A stretch of 59,072 nt of DNA from an uncultured Eubacterium sp. (GTDB taxonomy: Bacteria; Bacillota; Clostridia; Lachnospirales; Lachnospiraceae). Of the stretch, positions 1-8,061 are shown in pieces. The notes beneath the pieces were generated by a model, which was given only the letters and a program-made list of their open reading frames with translations, did no database searches and was not told the DNA's origin. Location of the stretch: assembly GCA_949959185.1 (NCBI GenBank), contig CATLIX010000014.1, positions 1-59,072 on the forward strand, written 5' to 3'. The position numbers and the translations under genes were made by a program. Positions within the stretch are counted from its first letter, which is position 1; each line of letters begins with the position of its first letter.

Positions 1-86
1 TTTTTTTGCATCAAAAATGCCAGATACATTTCTCTCGAAATCAATATCTGACCCTGACAACTGAATGAAGTACATATGTTGACGGA

Positions 87-1805
87 TCAGCATCTGCCCG
101 CCATCATCATTTCCATCATTTTTTCAAATCCAAGCAGGTTTTTCGCCCGCTTTATATTATAACCCAAACACATGAGCGCAAATTCCCCCGTCACTTTCCG
201 CAAGCCTTTCAGCAGGAAATAAGTGAATCCCATTGCTCTTTTTATTGTTCCAAACGGGTGCTCTGACAGGCACATCCGCTCCGCCGTCTTTTCCCTGTCC
301 GGCTTCAGGAAAAATCTTACTACTTTCATTTTCTCGAAATGATATTTTCCTTTGTCCGCTTTGTTTTTATCCAATTCTTTGCTTTCCGATTTCAGCCAGC
401 CTCTACAAGGTTTCTCTAAACAATCCTTGGTAAAGTCGATCTCTTTCCATTCATTCTTTCCTTTATAACACTTGTTTCTATTCGGACAGTGGCGGCATGC
501 GTTTTTATTCGCATAACGGACATTTCCATTTTTTTTGATGCACTTTTGCCGCAGAATCTCGCCATTCGGACAGTACACCAGATTGCGTTCCGGATCCCTG
601 ACAAAATATCCTTCCTTCGCCCTTGCCATCATCTCATCCGGTGTTCCGTATATGGAGGTTTCCCTGTTGCCTGATTCCGGCCTGTCACTTACTTTTCTTC
701 TTACCTCAGCGACCTTGATATCGGATATAACATCCTTATATGCATCAGGTATCACTCCGGCATGCAGTGCTTTCTTTAATTCCCCCGGCTCAGTACTCTT
801 TACATTAACCTCACATCCTTCATACGCCGTTTCAATCTCATAACCATCTTTTCCATCATCCGTTATGACATGCGGAATGATCCCATCTTCAAGGCATTTG
901 ATCATGTCTTCTTCACTTTCATATCCTTTGTCAGCTACCGTCTCAATAATTCCATCGGTATCTTTTTTTATCTCCTCAGGCGTGGAATCCAAAAGCCCAT
1001 GATCCGTCACCCGATTCGTCATCTGAAAATCACGGATAAGGTGTGTATTAGAATCAACGACGGTCTGTGGATTGTACGCAACTGCAAATCCGTTCCTACT
1101 CTTCATCAGCCTTGCATCCGCATCCGTCAGGGACATCTGCGACTGCCCGCTCTCTTCCATGACCTTCTGATAACCCTCATATTTCTCAAGCCTCTCCCGG
1201 GCCTCTTTCAATTTTTCCTCTATCAATTCTTTCGTAAGATTTTCAGGGCTTTCTTCAAGTTCCTCCTGCTTGTCGGCATCATCTAAAATCCTCAGGTATT
1301 CCTCAATATGGCCGTTCAGCCATTTGATCCTGTCGTCCAGCTTATTCTTGGTAAAGTTGTTATTTTTCGAGTTACATGCAGAAAACTTACTCCCATCAAT
1401 TGATGTAAATCCCCAATCCACGGTGCCGGACAGTCTTTTGTTGAACTCATTAAAAATCTTTTTCAGACTGTCAATGTTATCCTTGCGGAAATCAGATATG
1501 GTCCTGAAATCGGGTTCAACACCTCCGAGCATCCACTTGACTTCAACATTGACCTTACAGCTTTTTGCCAGCTTTCTGGAGGATTTGATCCCATTATCAC
1601 TGCCGTAAATATAGAGCTTGTAAAAGCACTTTGGATCATATGGCGGCCTTCCCTCTGTCGCCATTTCCTTTACACCATAATCCGAAAGATCCAGGCTGTT
1701 GACAAAGGCATCTATAAGCCTTGCGGTGCTGTCCGGTTCCACCATGGAATCCCATGTAGTCATCATTATTTGATTGCGGTCAAATGCCTTTACATAATGC
1801 ATCAA
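87..1805 (-). CDS. IS1182 family transposase
   Basis: The 572-residue protein catalyses excision and insertion of its own element. The order is an N-terminal Tnp domain (roughly residues 15-90, with the RPPYDPKCFYKLYIYG region), then a DDE catalytic domain. Candidate acidic residues sit in SIDGSKFSA, in VADKGYESEED and in the late EHPFGTIKRAMGF segment. Several CxxC-type cysteines near residues 420-455 (YCPNG, CRHCPNRNKC) form the zinc-like insert typical of this family. Translation probably starts at the ATG at 1802, one codon inside the longest frame, which opens with TTG; an AGGTG ribosome-binding site lies upstream. The length is normal and nothing is broken, so the element may still be active. 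Confidence 0.93.
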   Translation of the reverse strand: MMHYVKAFDRNQIMMTTWDSMVEPDSTARLIDAFVNSLDLSDYGVKEMATEGRPPYDPKCFYKLYIYGSDNGIKSSRKLAKSCKVNVEVKWMLGGVEPDFRTISDFRKDNIDSLKKIFNEFNKRLSGTVDWGFTSIDGSKFSACNSKNNNFTKNKLDDRIKWLNGHIEEYLRILDDADKQEELEESPENLTKELIEEKLKEARERLEKYEGYQKVMEESGQSQMSLTDADARLMKSRNGFAVAYNPQTVVDSNTHLIRDFQMTNRVTDHGLLDSTPEEIKKDTDGIIETVADKGYESEEDMIKCLEDGIIPHVITDDGKDGYEIETAYEGCEVNVKSTEPGELKKALHAGVIPDAYKDVISDIKVAEVRRKVSDRPESGNRETSIYGTPDEMMARAKEGYFVRDPERNLVYCPNGEILRQKCIKKNGNVRYANKNACRHCPNRNKCYKGKNEWKEIDFTKDCLEKPCRGWLKSESKELDKNKADKGKYHFEKMKVVRFFLKPDREKTAERMCLSEHPFGTIKRAMGFTYFLLKGLRKVTGEFALMCLGYNIKRAKNLLGFEKMMEMMMAGRC

Positions 1806-1840
1806 AGTTCACCTCGAAATGTAGTGATTTTATCTATTTC

Positions 1841-1870
1841 ATTATACTATATCCGCCAGTTCTAAGCCAA
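1841..1870 (-). promoter_or_regulatory. transposase promoter
   Basis: On the minus strand a perfect -10 TATAAT (1841-1846) lies 18 bases from a -35-like TTGGCT (1865-1870), just inside the right terminal inverted repeat and about 40 bases before the transposase start. Confidence 0.6.
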
Positions 1871-2071
1871 GATTTTATGTACTTTATCCAGTTGTCAAGG
1901 TACGCATTTTTATATATAAATCACCTGCTGTTATAGCAAGGCATCTATCAAAACCTCATGTCAGGCTTTGCAGGTTTTCGGACAGTCTGCCCCCTTATTT
2001 TCAAACGTCTGGTAAATTTTTCCTGTTATTTTCAGACTATTTCAGTTTTATTTTCCGGCAGATGGAATTTT

Positions 2072-2923
2072 CTATAAAAAGGGCATGAGGGAATGCAGAG
2101 ATTTCGTACCCTGTTCTTCCATCAGGCGGGAGGCAATCTGTTTCAGTGTTTCATCATTCAGAAACGGATAGAGACTCACGCAGTTATCAATGTTCCCCTT
2201 TTCCATTGCCCCCAGCACAATCTCTCCCAGAGTTTCTTCCGAAAGAAACGGTGCAAGGGGCGTCAGGCTTTTGGGCTCCGCCTCTGTGTTCCGGGCAATT
2301 TTATCCAGAGTTTCTTCCGAGAGAAAAGGCGCAAGGACTGCCAGTTCTTTCATGCTTCCTTCTGATTCCAGCGCGATTTTATCCAAGGCTTTCTCTGAAA
2401 GAAAGGGCGCAAGGGCCGCCAGACTGTGCATATCACTCTGAATCCCGTATTTTTCCACCAGTTCTTCCAGATAATTTTCCTCCAGATAAGGCGCAAGAGC
2501 TGTCAGTTCTTTTATGGAAATTTTCTTTTTTTCTTCTCCGGAACCGTCTTCTCCCTGTTCCTCTTTGGATTCCACCACATGTTCCACCAGTTTTTTCGTC
2601 TGTTCCGGTTTCATCAGAGGCGCCACCTCTGCTATGGTTTCCATTTCTGTTTCCTGTTCTTCCAGAAATGTCTGTTCCGTCCCGGCAATCACATGTTCCA
2701 CCAGCTCCGTTTCTTTGGATTTGCCCAGAATTTCATCCACGCTGGTTCCCAGAATCAGAGAGAGCTGAGGCAGTTTGGAGATATCCGGCATGGAATTGCC
2801 TCTCTCCCAGTTACTTACCGCCTGATAGCTGACGCCCATTTCGTCTGCCAGCTCCATCTGGGTTTTATTTTTTTCTTTTCTCAATGCTGCAATTTTCTTT
2901 CCGACTATTCTTGTATCAAACAT
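2072..2923 (-). CDS. XRE-family regulator with C-terminal helical repeats
   Basis: A 283-residue protein. Residues 8-62 are a clear HTH_3/XRE DNA-binding domain (LRKEKNKTQMELADEMGVS, followed by YQAVSNWERG). A Glu-rich linker follows, then from about residue 125 at least five degenerate repeats of 28-30 residues built around LxxLAPFLSEExLDxIA. The repeats look like helical hairpins suited to protein or ligand binding. The start is set by AAAAGGAG upstream of the ATG. The 59-residue gene at 2968 lies 44 bases upstream on the same strand, so the two are probably co-transcribed. The target is unknown; the neighbouring accessory operon is a candidate. Confidence 0.85.
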   Translation of the reverse strand: MFDTRIVGKKIAALRKEKNKTQMELADEMGVSYQAVSNWERGNSMPDISKLPQLSLILGTSVDEILGKSKETELVEHVIAGTEQTFLEEQETEMETIAEVAPLMKPEQTKKLVEHVVESKEEQGEDGSGEEKKKISIKELTALAPYLEENYLEELVEKYGIQSDMHSLAALAPFLSEKALDKIALESEGSMKELAVLAPFLSEETLDKIARNTEAEPKSLTPLAPFLSEETLGEIVLGAMEKGNIDNCVSLYPFLNDETLKQIASRLMEEQGTKSLHSLMPFL

Positions 2924-2967
2924 AATTTTTCTCCTTTTCTCTCTTTCTCAGTTCAGGCAATTGCCTG

Positions 2968-3147
2968 CTATCTCAGTAACTGTTTCATCCGTTCCAGTTC
3001 CATTCCCGCAGTATGCCGCATGGTTCTGATGGCTTCCTGTTCTGACACATTGTAATAAGCAATGTCCGTATCTTCTGTTATCATACCATGAATGGAATTT
3101 TTTGCCATACCTTTTCCAAATTTCCTGTTTAACGGTATTTTCTTCAT
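2968..3147 (-). CDS. small protein of unknown function, 59 aa
   Basis: I do not recognise the family. The protein begins MKKIPLNRKFGKG, is basic at the N-terminus and ends in an amphipathic, charged helix-like stretch (EQEAIRTMRHTAGMELERMK). The start is chosen by a strong AAAGGAGGA site 4 bases upstream; a longer frame to 3189 has no comparable site. It directly precedes the XRE regulator on the same strand, the usual arrangement of a small partner or antitoxin-like protein with its regulator, but no function is claimed. Confidence 0.6.
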   Translation of the reverse strand: MKKIPLNRKFGKGMAKNSIHGMITEDTDIAYYNVSEQEAIRTMRHTAGMELERMKQLLR

Positions 3148-3214
3148 CTTTTCCTCCTTTGAGACCTGTTTCTCTGCTGCTGAATCCATACTACCAAAAC
3201 TGCGGGAATCCGGA

Positions 3215-3252
3215 CAGCAACCGGTGGTTGAGCATGCTCAAGGAGTGGTTGA
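3215..3252. repeat. 38-bp direct repeat, copy A
   Basis: Matches the segment at 7960-7997 at 33 of 38 positions in the same orientation. The core TTGAGCATGCTCAA is a perfect palindrome here. It lies beyond the 3' end of the four-gene operon, and copy B lies just beyond the 5' end. Confidence 0.7.
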
Positions 3253-3315
3253 GGAAGGCAAAAATAAACTGGTTATACCCTTCCAGGGACTGCCTGAGGA
3301 GAAAGTATTTTCTGA

Positions 3316-3377
3316 AACATGGAAAAGGTCATTATATGAATGCCGGTAAACATTCATATAATGACCTTTTCCATGTT
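3316..3377. repeat. perfect 27-bp inverted repeat with 8-base loop
   Basis: Arms 3316-3342 and 3351-3377 are exact reverse complements around an 8-base loop. The hairpin begins 16 bases after the stop of the small gene at 3394, so it probably stabilises or ends the operon transcript. It is AT-rich and lacks a clear U-tract, so it is not a textbook intrinsic terminator. Confidence 0.85.
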
Positions 3378-3393
3378 GATCAGATATCGCATA

Positions 3394-3600
3394 TTAAACA
3401 CCAGATTCCACCAGCAGGCTGTCAGCGAAACTGCTTACTTTTTCTTCGGTATAACCGGAAAAACCCGCCGGGAAATCTGCCCCGCAATCATAAAAACAAC
3501 TCCTTAGTTCCGGCAAATATCCTTCCCCATACACAATCCCTGTATCGTCAAATTTGTAGGGCTCGCGTAGCTTTACTCCATTTTCCACTACAGTCCGCAT
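3394..3600 (-). CDS. small protein of unknown function, 68 aa
   Basis: Fourth and last gene of the accessory operon, 38 bases after the metallopeptidase-like gene. A strong GAGGAGG site lies just upstream of its ATG, which makes it a credible gene despite its size. The protein is acidic, contains two cysteines (SCFYDCGADF) and several aromatic residues, and has no membrane segment. No family is recognised. Being last in the operon and ahead of the 27-bp hairpin, it could be an accessory or immunity-like factor; this is speculation from position only. Confidence 0.65.
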   Translation of the reverse strand: MRTVVENGVKLREPYKFDDTGIVYGEGYLPELRSCFYDCGADFPAGFSGYTEEKVSSFADSLLVESGV

Positions 3601-3638
3601 ACTTTCTCCTCCTCATTTTCATTAATAGGTGCAAAATA

Positions 3639-5333
3639 CTACTGCTCCACACTTCCTGAAAGGATATTGAGCAGCAAAGCATCCGGGTCCCCGGTTAAAA
3701 TATCTCTCACAGATTCCCGAAATGCAGTTACCTCCATATCTCTTTCGCTTAGTTTGCAGCAAAAAACCCTGGCACATTCTTCCAGGTAAGTTTGGAATCT
3801 GTCTAACATTCTGTCAGACAAATTTATTTTTATCATTTTAGCACAATTCCCATCATTTTGTCCAGCGTTATCTCCATTTTTTTTCAATTCTTCGTCAACT
3901 TTTTCTTCAACAGTCCCCTGCTGTTTTTTCTGTGTTTCCAGCAGTTCTGCTTTCTGTGTTTCCAGCAGTTCTGCTTTCTGTGTTTCCAGCAGTTCTGCTT
4001 TCTGTGTTTCCAGCAGTTCAGAATATTTTTCCCAGCTTTTTCTTTTCTCAGACGGCAGAAACTTCAGCACTGTTTTTACAACAAGATATTCACGGGCCCA
4101 TCGGGTAATGTCCACGTACTGCTTCCTGTCAAAGGCAAGCTGTATGGAATTTGCAAACGCTTCCGAATACTGTTTCGCTTCCAGGTGCAGGGTCAGGATA
4201 CAGGCAACGTCGGCATAGGTCTCCCGGTACAGAAACATCAGCAGATATATCATATCAGAATCTTTACCTTCCAGTATTACTCTGTTCAGATTATCCCGTA
4301 TCTGCTTAATGTTTTTTTTCACCTGGATAAATTTTCTCTGAAAAAGCGAATAGCTTTTCCTCTCATATTCTTTATATACGCATTCATATACCGTATCTTC
4401 CAGATTTTTACTGATTTCCGCAAAGCATTTTTTTATCTTGTTTTTAAATGCCTTTTCCATTTCCTCACTGTAGAATTCCTTACTTTCAGCGGATTTTTCT
4501 TTCCACTGTTCCTTAAGGTTCTGTATATCCCGGAACCAGTAAGCCATAAGCCTTCTTCTTATCTGCATATCGTCCTGCTCCAGGGAAAACCGGACCCCGT
4601 GAAACAGAAACCGTTCCATATATTCCATCATATTTGCCGCAAAATTATATGCTCTTTTCTGCCGCAGCCTCTCATTCCTTGTAATCACATGGAAGGCCTC
4701 GTGCATCAGGCATATGGGCACCAGACTGAATCTCTCTATCTCGCTTTCGGAAATATAGATTACCACTACTTTTCCGGGAGCCTCCCGTGTTTTCAGCAGG
4801 CGTTTGGCCTCAGTAACACTGCGCAGAGTCGGATGTATCACAAAGGCATATCCCTCTTCCCTTTTTCTCGTGTCTTCTTTAAACAGTTCAACCGCTTTTT
4901 CCAGCATGGAAGAGTAAAAGGCGCACAGCTTGGGCGAAAGCTCGTACATATTCATATCCGCCGGCAGGCTCTGAAACATCTGGCGTTCCGCATTTGCAGT
5001 GCCGTCAAATATATTTTTATAAACCTCCATGATTTTGGCAATGGAATCCTCAATATCTGATATGAGCTTTTTCTTATCTTTTACATCCTTACAGTCCAGG
5101 GCAGCCTGCAATTGTATGATACACTGGGCGGAAAAAAGTTCCATAGCGCTCCATAAAATCTGCCTCTCATATTTATAAAATTCCGTGTACCGCATTTCGG
5201 ATAATCCATTCAGAATTTTAATCATAATCAATGCACAATGGCCAAGGGCAATTTCCCTTTCGCTGTAATGTTCAAATATACTCTGATATTCCATGATATC
5301 GTTCTCAATCCACTGCCCCTTGTTCTGCTCCAT
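3639..5333 (-). CDS. putative zinc metallopeptidase-like protein of accessory operon
   Basis: A 564-residue protein with no family I can name. A mostly helical N-terminal part leads to a zinc-peptidase signature, HEAFH at residues 211-215. A candidate third ligand is E371 in RETYAD, followed by D375, which is the gluzincin-like ExxxD pattern. Residues 440-470 hold nearly four copies of the octapeptide LLETQKAE, a predicted coiled coil, before an acidic linker and a C-terminal helical region. There is no signal peptide, so it should be cytosolic. It is the third gene of a tight operon, and its ATG lies one base beyond the preceding stop. Proteolytic activity is inferred from the motif alone. 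Confidence 0.7.
   Translation of the reverse strand: MEQNKGQWIENDIMEYQSIFEHYSEREIALGHCALIMIKILNGLSEMRYTEFYKYERQILWSAMELFSAQCIIQLQAALDCKDVKDKKKLISDIEDSIAKIMEVYKNIFDGTANAERQMFQSLPADMNMYELSPKLCAFYSSMLEKAVELFKEDTRKREEGYAFVIHPTLRSVTEAKRLLKTREAPGKVVVIYISESEIERFSLVPICLMHEAFHVITRNERLRQKRAYNFAANMMEYMERFLFHGVRFSLEQDDMQIRRRLMAYWFRDIQNLKEQWKEKSAESKEFYSEEMEKAFKNKIKKCFAEISKNLEDTVYECVYKEYERKSYSLFQRKFIQVKKNIKQIRDNLNRVILEGKDSDMIYLLMFLYRETYADVACILTLHLEAKQYSEAFANSIQLAFDRKQYVDITRWAREYLVVKTVLKFLPSEKRKSWEKYSELLETQKAELLETQKAELLETQKAELLETQKKQQGTVEEKVDEELKKNGDNAGQNDGNCAKMIKINLSDRMLDRFQTYLEECARVFCCKLSERDMEVTAFRESVRDILTGDPDALLLNILSGSVEQ
3928..4019. repeat. 24-bp in-frame tandem repeat, almost four copies
   Basis: Nearly identical 24-base units encode the octapeptide LLETQKAE in the metallopeptidase-like gene. 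The unit length is a multiple of three, so copy-number change would alter coiled-coil length without breaking the frame. Confidence 0.9.
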
Positions 5334-5334
5334 T

Positions 5335-6231
5335 TCATCTCTCCTCCCCGTTGTCCGGCTCGCCCATCTTCCGTTCCTCCGTACTCAGAATCGAAGATGC
5401 AATATTAAAAAATGCTTTCTGGTAGTCCTCGTCCGTATGGGTCAGTACTTCTCCCATTTTATAGCATTTCAGTAATTTTTTCAGAGATACCTTCGGAATT
5501 TCAATCAGAAGATCACTGTTTCCCAAAGTTTTAAAACATTTTATTTCCAAATCTTCTTTATTATTCTCCCATTTCAGGGCTTTTTTCAGTTTATTTATAT
5601 AAACTTTTACATGATCCATATTCTGCACTGCTCCGTTTAATCGGCAGTTTACCATTTCATCCTGAATTCCCTCACAGTTCTCCAGCACGCATTCCTTCAC
5701 AGCGAAAACACTGTACATTTTGTATATATTTACGTCCTCATACATTAACAACACGGAATCTATATTTTCCAGATATTTATTTCCTGTTCTGAACACCACG
5801 ATATCACTGTGGCCATAGGTATAATAAGCCATTGTTTTTTCATTTTCATCATTAATCTCTCCCACAATTTCCCGAAGGGTATGCTCTCCGGAAGATTTTA
5901 TCCGAATCAGCGAGACAAACAGAAAGGGCATGTCTTTTGTTTCATTCCAGAAAGTTTCATCCCCGCTTTCATTATCTGTAATGCAGATAATATTCTTCCG
6001 GTTATCTTTCCCTTCCAGGTTCTCCACCGCCATACGTTCCGCTTCTCTGCGAACGTTCATTTCCCTTCTGCTGTCACAGGTAAGGGTTTTCACGTTCAGC
6101 GCGTCAAAATAGCCCAGACAGCAGTACTCTCCCAGCTCCTGCTTTCTGTCAGCCTCCGTGGCTTCGGCCTGCCCTTCCATGCCTTTGTCCTTATAGAAAT
6201 TATTTACCAGTTCCAGTACTCTTATTCTCAT
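5335..6231 (-). CDS. unrecognised protein with three G-x-x-D modules
   Basis: A 298-residue cytosolic protein. Three similar short modules can be seen: LGYFDALNV (G40-D43), YGHSDIVVF (G140-D143) and LGNSDLLIEI (G237-D240). Each has a strand-like stretch, then G-x-x-D, then a hydrophobic strand. The pattern resembles the core of ferredoxin-like ligand-sensing domains such as the Lrp/AsnC RAM type, which suggests a sensor made of three tandem domains; this is inference. Its ATG overlaps the preceding stop by four bases (ATGA), and the next gene starts one base after its stop. Translation of the three proteins is therefore probably coupled, and they may form a complex. Confidence 0.7.
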   Translation of the reverse strand: MRIRVLELVNNFYKDKGMEGQAEATEADRKQELGEYCCLGYFDALNVKTLTCDSRREMNVRREAERMAVENLEGKDNRKNIICITDNESGDETFWNETKDMPFLFVSLIRIKSSGEHTLREIVGEINDENEKTMAYYTYGHSDIVVFRTGNKYLENIDSVLLMYEDVNIYKMYSVFAVKECVLENCEGIQDEMVNCRLNGAVQNMDHVKVYINKLKKALKWENNKEDLEIKCFKTLGNSDLLIEIPKVSLKKLLKCYKMGEVLTHTDEDYQKAFFNIASSILSTEERKMGEPDNGEER

Positions 6232-7853
6232 ATATGCTCTCCCCTTATGTTCATTAATTCCAATCTGATATACTCTATCTGATCAGGTTTGTGTCCATCT
6301 TCCGCCAGTGTTTTAACTACTGTCACGAAAAAATCATTTATTTTCCCCTCTGGCAAGCTGGTATCCCGTATCCAGATTCTCCAGAATTTCTGGCATTCAT
6401 CCATCTGCTGTTCTGATATTTTACCAATGTTCCAGCTTTCAATCCCTTCAATTTCATCCAGTTTTTCTATCCGGGCAGTATCTGCATTTATCCATGACAG
6501 ATAGCCCTGAAACAGGAAGTAGAGAAAAATCTGCATTTTCCATACTTTCCTGCTGATTACATGGTTAAACACGTAATTACAGACCTCTTCTGCTTCCGTC
6601 ACATGACTGTCCGCCACCGCATTTAAAATTCCACAGACAGTCATAACGTAGCACTGATAACTTTCACAGGCTTCCGCTGTTTCCCTCTGACTTCCACCTT
6701 CTGTTATCTCCATACCGTTTCCGGCTTCCGCTGTTTTCACACCGCTTGCACTTTCACGCTCATATATCGCTGTTTTCACACCGCTTGCACTTTCACGCTC
6801 ATATACCGCTGTCAGTTCTTCCAGAAATTCATAGAAAACCAGATATATCTTATTGCGTTCTTCCCTGTATTCCTGCGGCCCCATATACTGCAAAACCGTT
6901 ATCAGATTTCTGTAATAGAATTCGTACAGACTTTTCAGATGCTCCTCCTTCAATCTTCCCGGCGAAAGTTCAGGATTGGCTCCCATGCTCTTCTGTTTTT
7001 TCCCAAAGTATTTCTGTAACAACCACAGAGGTTCTTCCCAGAAGGAGATTTTCTTCTCATACCAGGGAACCCGAATCAGGCGTCTGGCCAGTTCCAGCTT
7101 ATCCGTTGCTATCTCATCACTTAAAAGTGCCTGCTCCAGATGCTGAAGCAGATAAGTCCACAGAAACGCATACTCCCGCTCCGTATTCTCCATCCCCTGC
7201 AGCCTTTTTTCTATTTCCACCAGCTTCTGATACTGGCAGATTTCAGCATTGCAGATTGCATGAACACTGTAGGAATGAGATGTTGACTTCAGAATAATCC
7301 ATAAAATCAGGATTTGGGTCACATAGGTGAATATCATTCCAGTCCACGCAAAATAGTGCAGTTTCACAGAAACTGCAACATAGTTCACCGGGATCAGAAA
7401 CATTAAGCTCATAAACAGAACCGGTACGGTTAAAGAGCCGGATGTATAGGACATAATCATCCTGTTAGGGATTCCTTCTTTTCTGTTATCCTGTACACTG
7501 TAGAAAAAAATAACCGCTGCCGCAAGAATTGTTCCCAGTGTAAGCAATACGTTCAGAATATGATCCTGGCTGTTCAGCAAAATGGATTTTACTGGCAGCA
7601 GCAGTTCCCTGAAGCTCTTTATCCTTCCGGCTGTTTTCTGCAACAAACTGCAATTTGCCTCATCAGCTATTCGGCATATTTTCTGGTACTGTAAGTCAAA
7701 AATATTTAAAATATCCATGAGAAACATCAGCATAAGAACCATCGCTTCCACAAGCAGATATAGAAAGTTTGCCTTATTAATACCCCTGCGGATATCCAGT
7801 TCTCTCCCAATCTCAGCGGTCAGGTGTTTCTCCCTGTATTTACTTTGCCCCAT
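6228..7853 (-). CDS. four-TM membrane protein heading the accessory operon
   Basis: A 541-residue protein of unknown family. The start is set by GGGGAG upstream of the ATG at 7853; an earlier ATG at 7913 lies across the -10 element and is unlikely. Four hydrophobic segments are seen at about residues 29-50, 100-120, 141-163 and 168-189. They are followed by a cytosolic helical region of about 350 residues, with a 13-residue duplication (YERESASGVKT) near the middle. Such a membrane anchor plus large cytosolic tail, encoded with a sensor-like protein and a peptidase-like protein, resembles the effector end of abortive-infection-type systems. This is an analogy, not a match. Confidence 0.7.
   Translation of the reverse strand: MGQSKYREKHLTAEIGRELDIRRGINKANFLYLLVEAMVLMLMFLMDILNIFDLQYQKICRIADEANCSLLQKTAGRIKSFRELLLPVKSILLNSQDHILNVLLTLGTILAAAVIFFYSVQDNRKEGIPNRMIMSYTSGSLTVPVLFMSLMFLIPVNYVAVSVKLHYFAWTGMIFTYVTQILILWIILKSTSHSYSVHAICNAEICQYQKLVEIEKRLQGMENTEREYAFLWTYLLQHLEQALLSDEIATDKLELARRLIRVPWYEKKISFWEEPLWLLQKYFGKKQKSMGANPELSPGRLKEEHLKSLYEFYYRNLITVLQYMGPQEYREERNKIYLVFYEFLEELTAVYERESASGVKTAIYERESASGVKTAEAGNGMEITEGGSQRETAEACESYQCYVMTVCGILNAVADSHVTEAEEVCNYVFNHVISRKVWKMQIFLYFLFQGYLSWINADTARIEKLDEIEGIESWNIGKISEQQMDECQKFWRIWIRDTSLPEGKINDFFVTVVKTLAEDGHKPDQIEYIRLELMNIRGEHI
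6730..6807. repeat. 39-bp in-frame tandem duplication
   Basis: Two near-identical 39-base units (starts 6730 and 6769) encode A-V/I-YERESASGVKT twice in the membrane protein. The frame is kept. Confidence 0.9.
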
Positions 7854-7892
7854 ATTATGCTCCCCTGTTTCCCCATAATTACTAACTTTTAC

Positions 7893-7921
7893 ATTATAAC
7901 AGATAATTTTCATCAGGAAAA
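7893..7921 (-). promoter_or_regulatory. promoter of the four-gene accessory operon
   Basis: The minus strand carries a perfect TATAAT (7893-7898) and, 17 bases away, a weak -35 TTTTCC (7916-7921). It lies about 40 bases upstream of the chosen start at 7853 and overlaps the rejected upstream start. Confidence 0.6.
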
Positions 7922-7959
7922 GCCTTTTTCTTCCAAAATACGAAAATCGAGGGAGATAA

Positions 7960-7997
7960 CAACAACCGGTGGTTGAGTATGCTCAAAAGGTGGTTGA
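7960..7997. repeat. 38-bp direct repeat, copy B
   Basis: Same orientation as copy A at 3215-3252 and 33 of 38 identical. The central palindrome is slightly decayed here (TTGAGTATGCTCAA). It lies between the operon promoter and the rloB stop. Confidence 0.7.
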
Positions 7998-8061
7998 AAA
8001 ACAGCGCCTGCCTGTTCCCGGTTCCGGGACAGACTGCCTGCTGCAGTATTATCCTGTTAAA

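Larger units (their letters stand above)
51..1901 (-). mobile_element. IS1182-type insertion sequence, complete
   Basis: A single transposase gene lies between terminal inverted repeats. The left end at 51-76 and the right end at 1876-1901, read on the opposite strand, match at 23 of 26 positions, with a shared core of TGACAACTG and AAGTACATA. The gene is intact and the element ends about 170 bases before the XRE regulator's stop. I did not see a convincing target duplication outside the repeats. Its position beside a cluster of accessory genes suits a mobile boundary, but that is inference. Confidence 0.85.

Noticed and set aside
3316-3377. Classical intrinsic terminator
   Set aside because: The stem is AT-rich and not followed by a U-run on the minus strand, so it is reported as an inverted repeat.
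3858-5060. 400-residue plus-strand open frame
   Set aside because: It is antisense to the metallopeptidase-like gene, rich in Phe/Cys/Leu from reversed Lys/Glu codons, and has no credible start region or domain.
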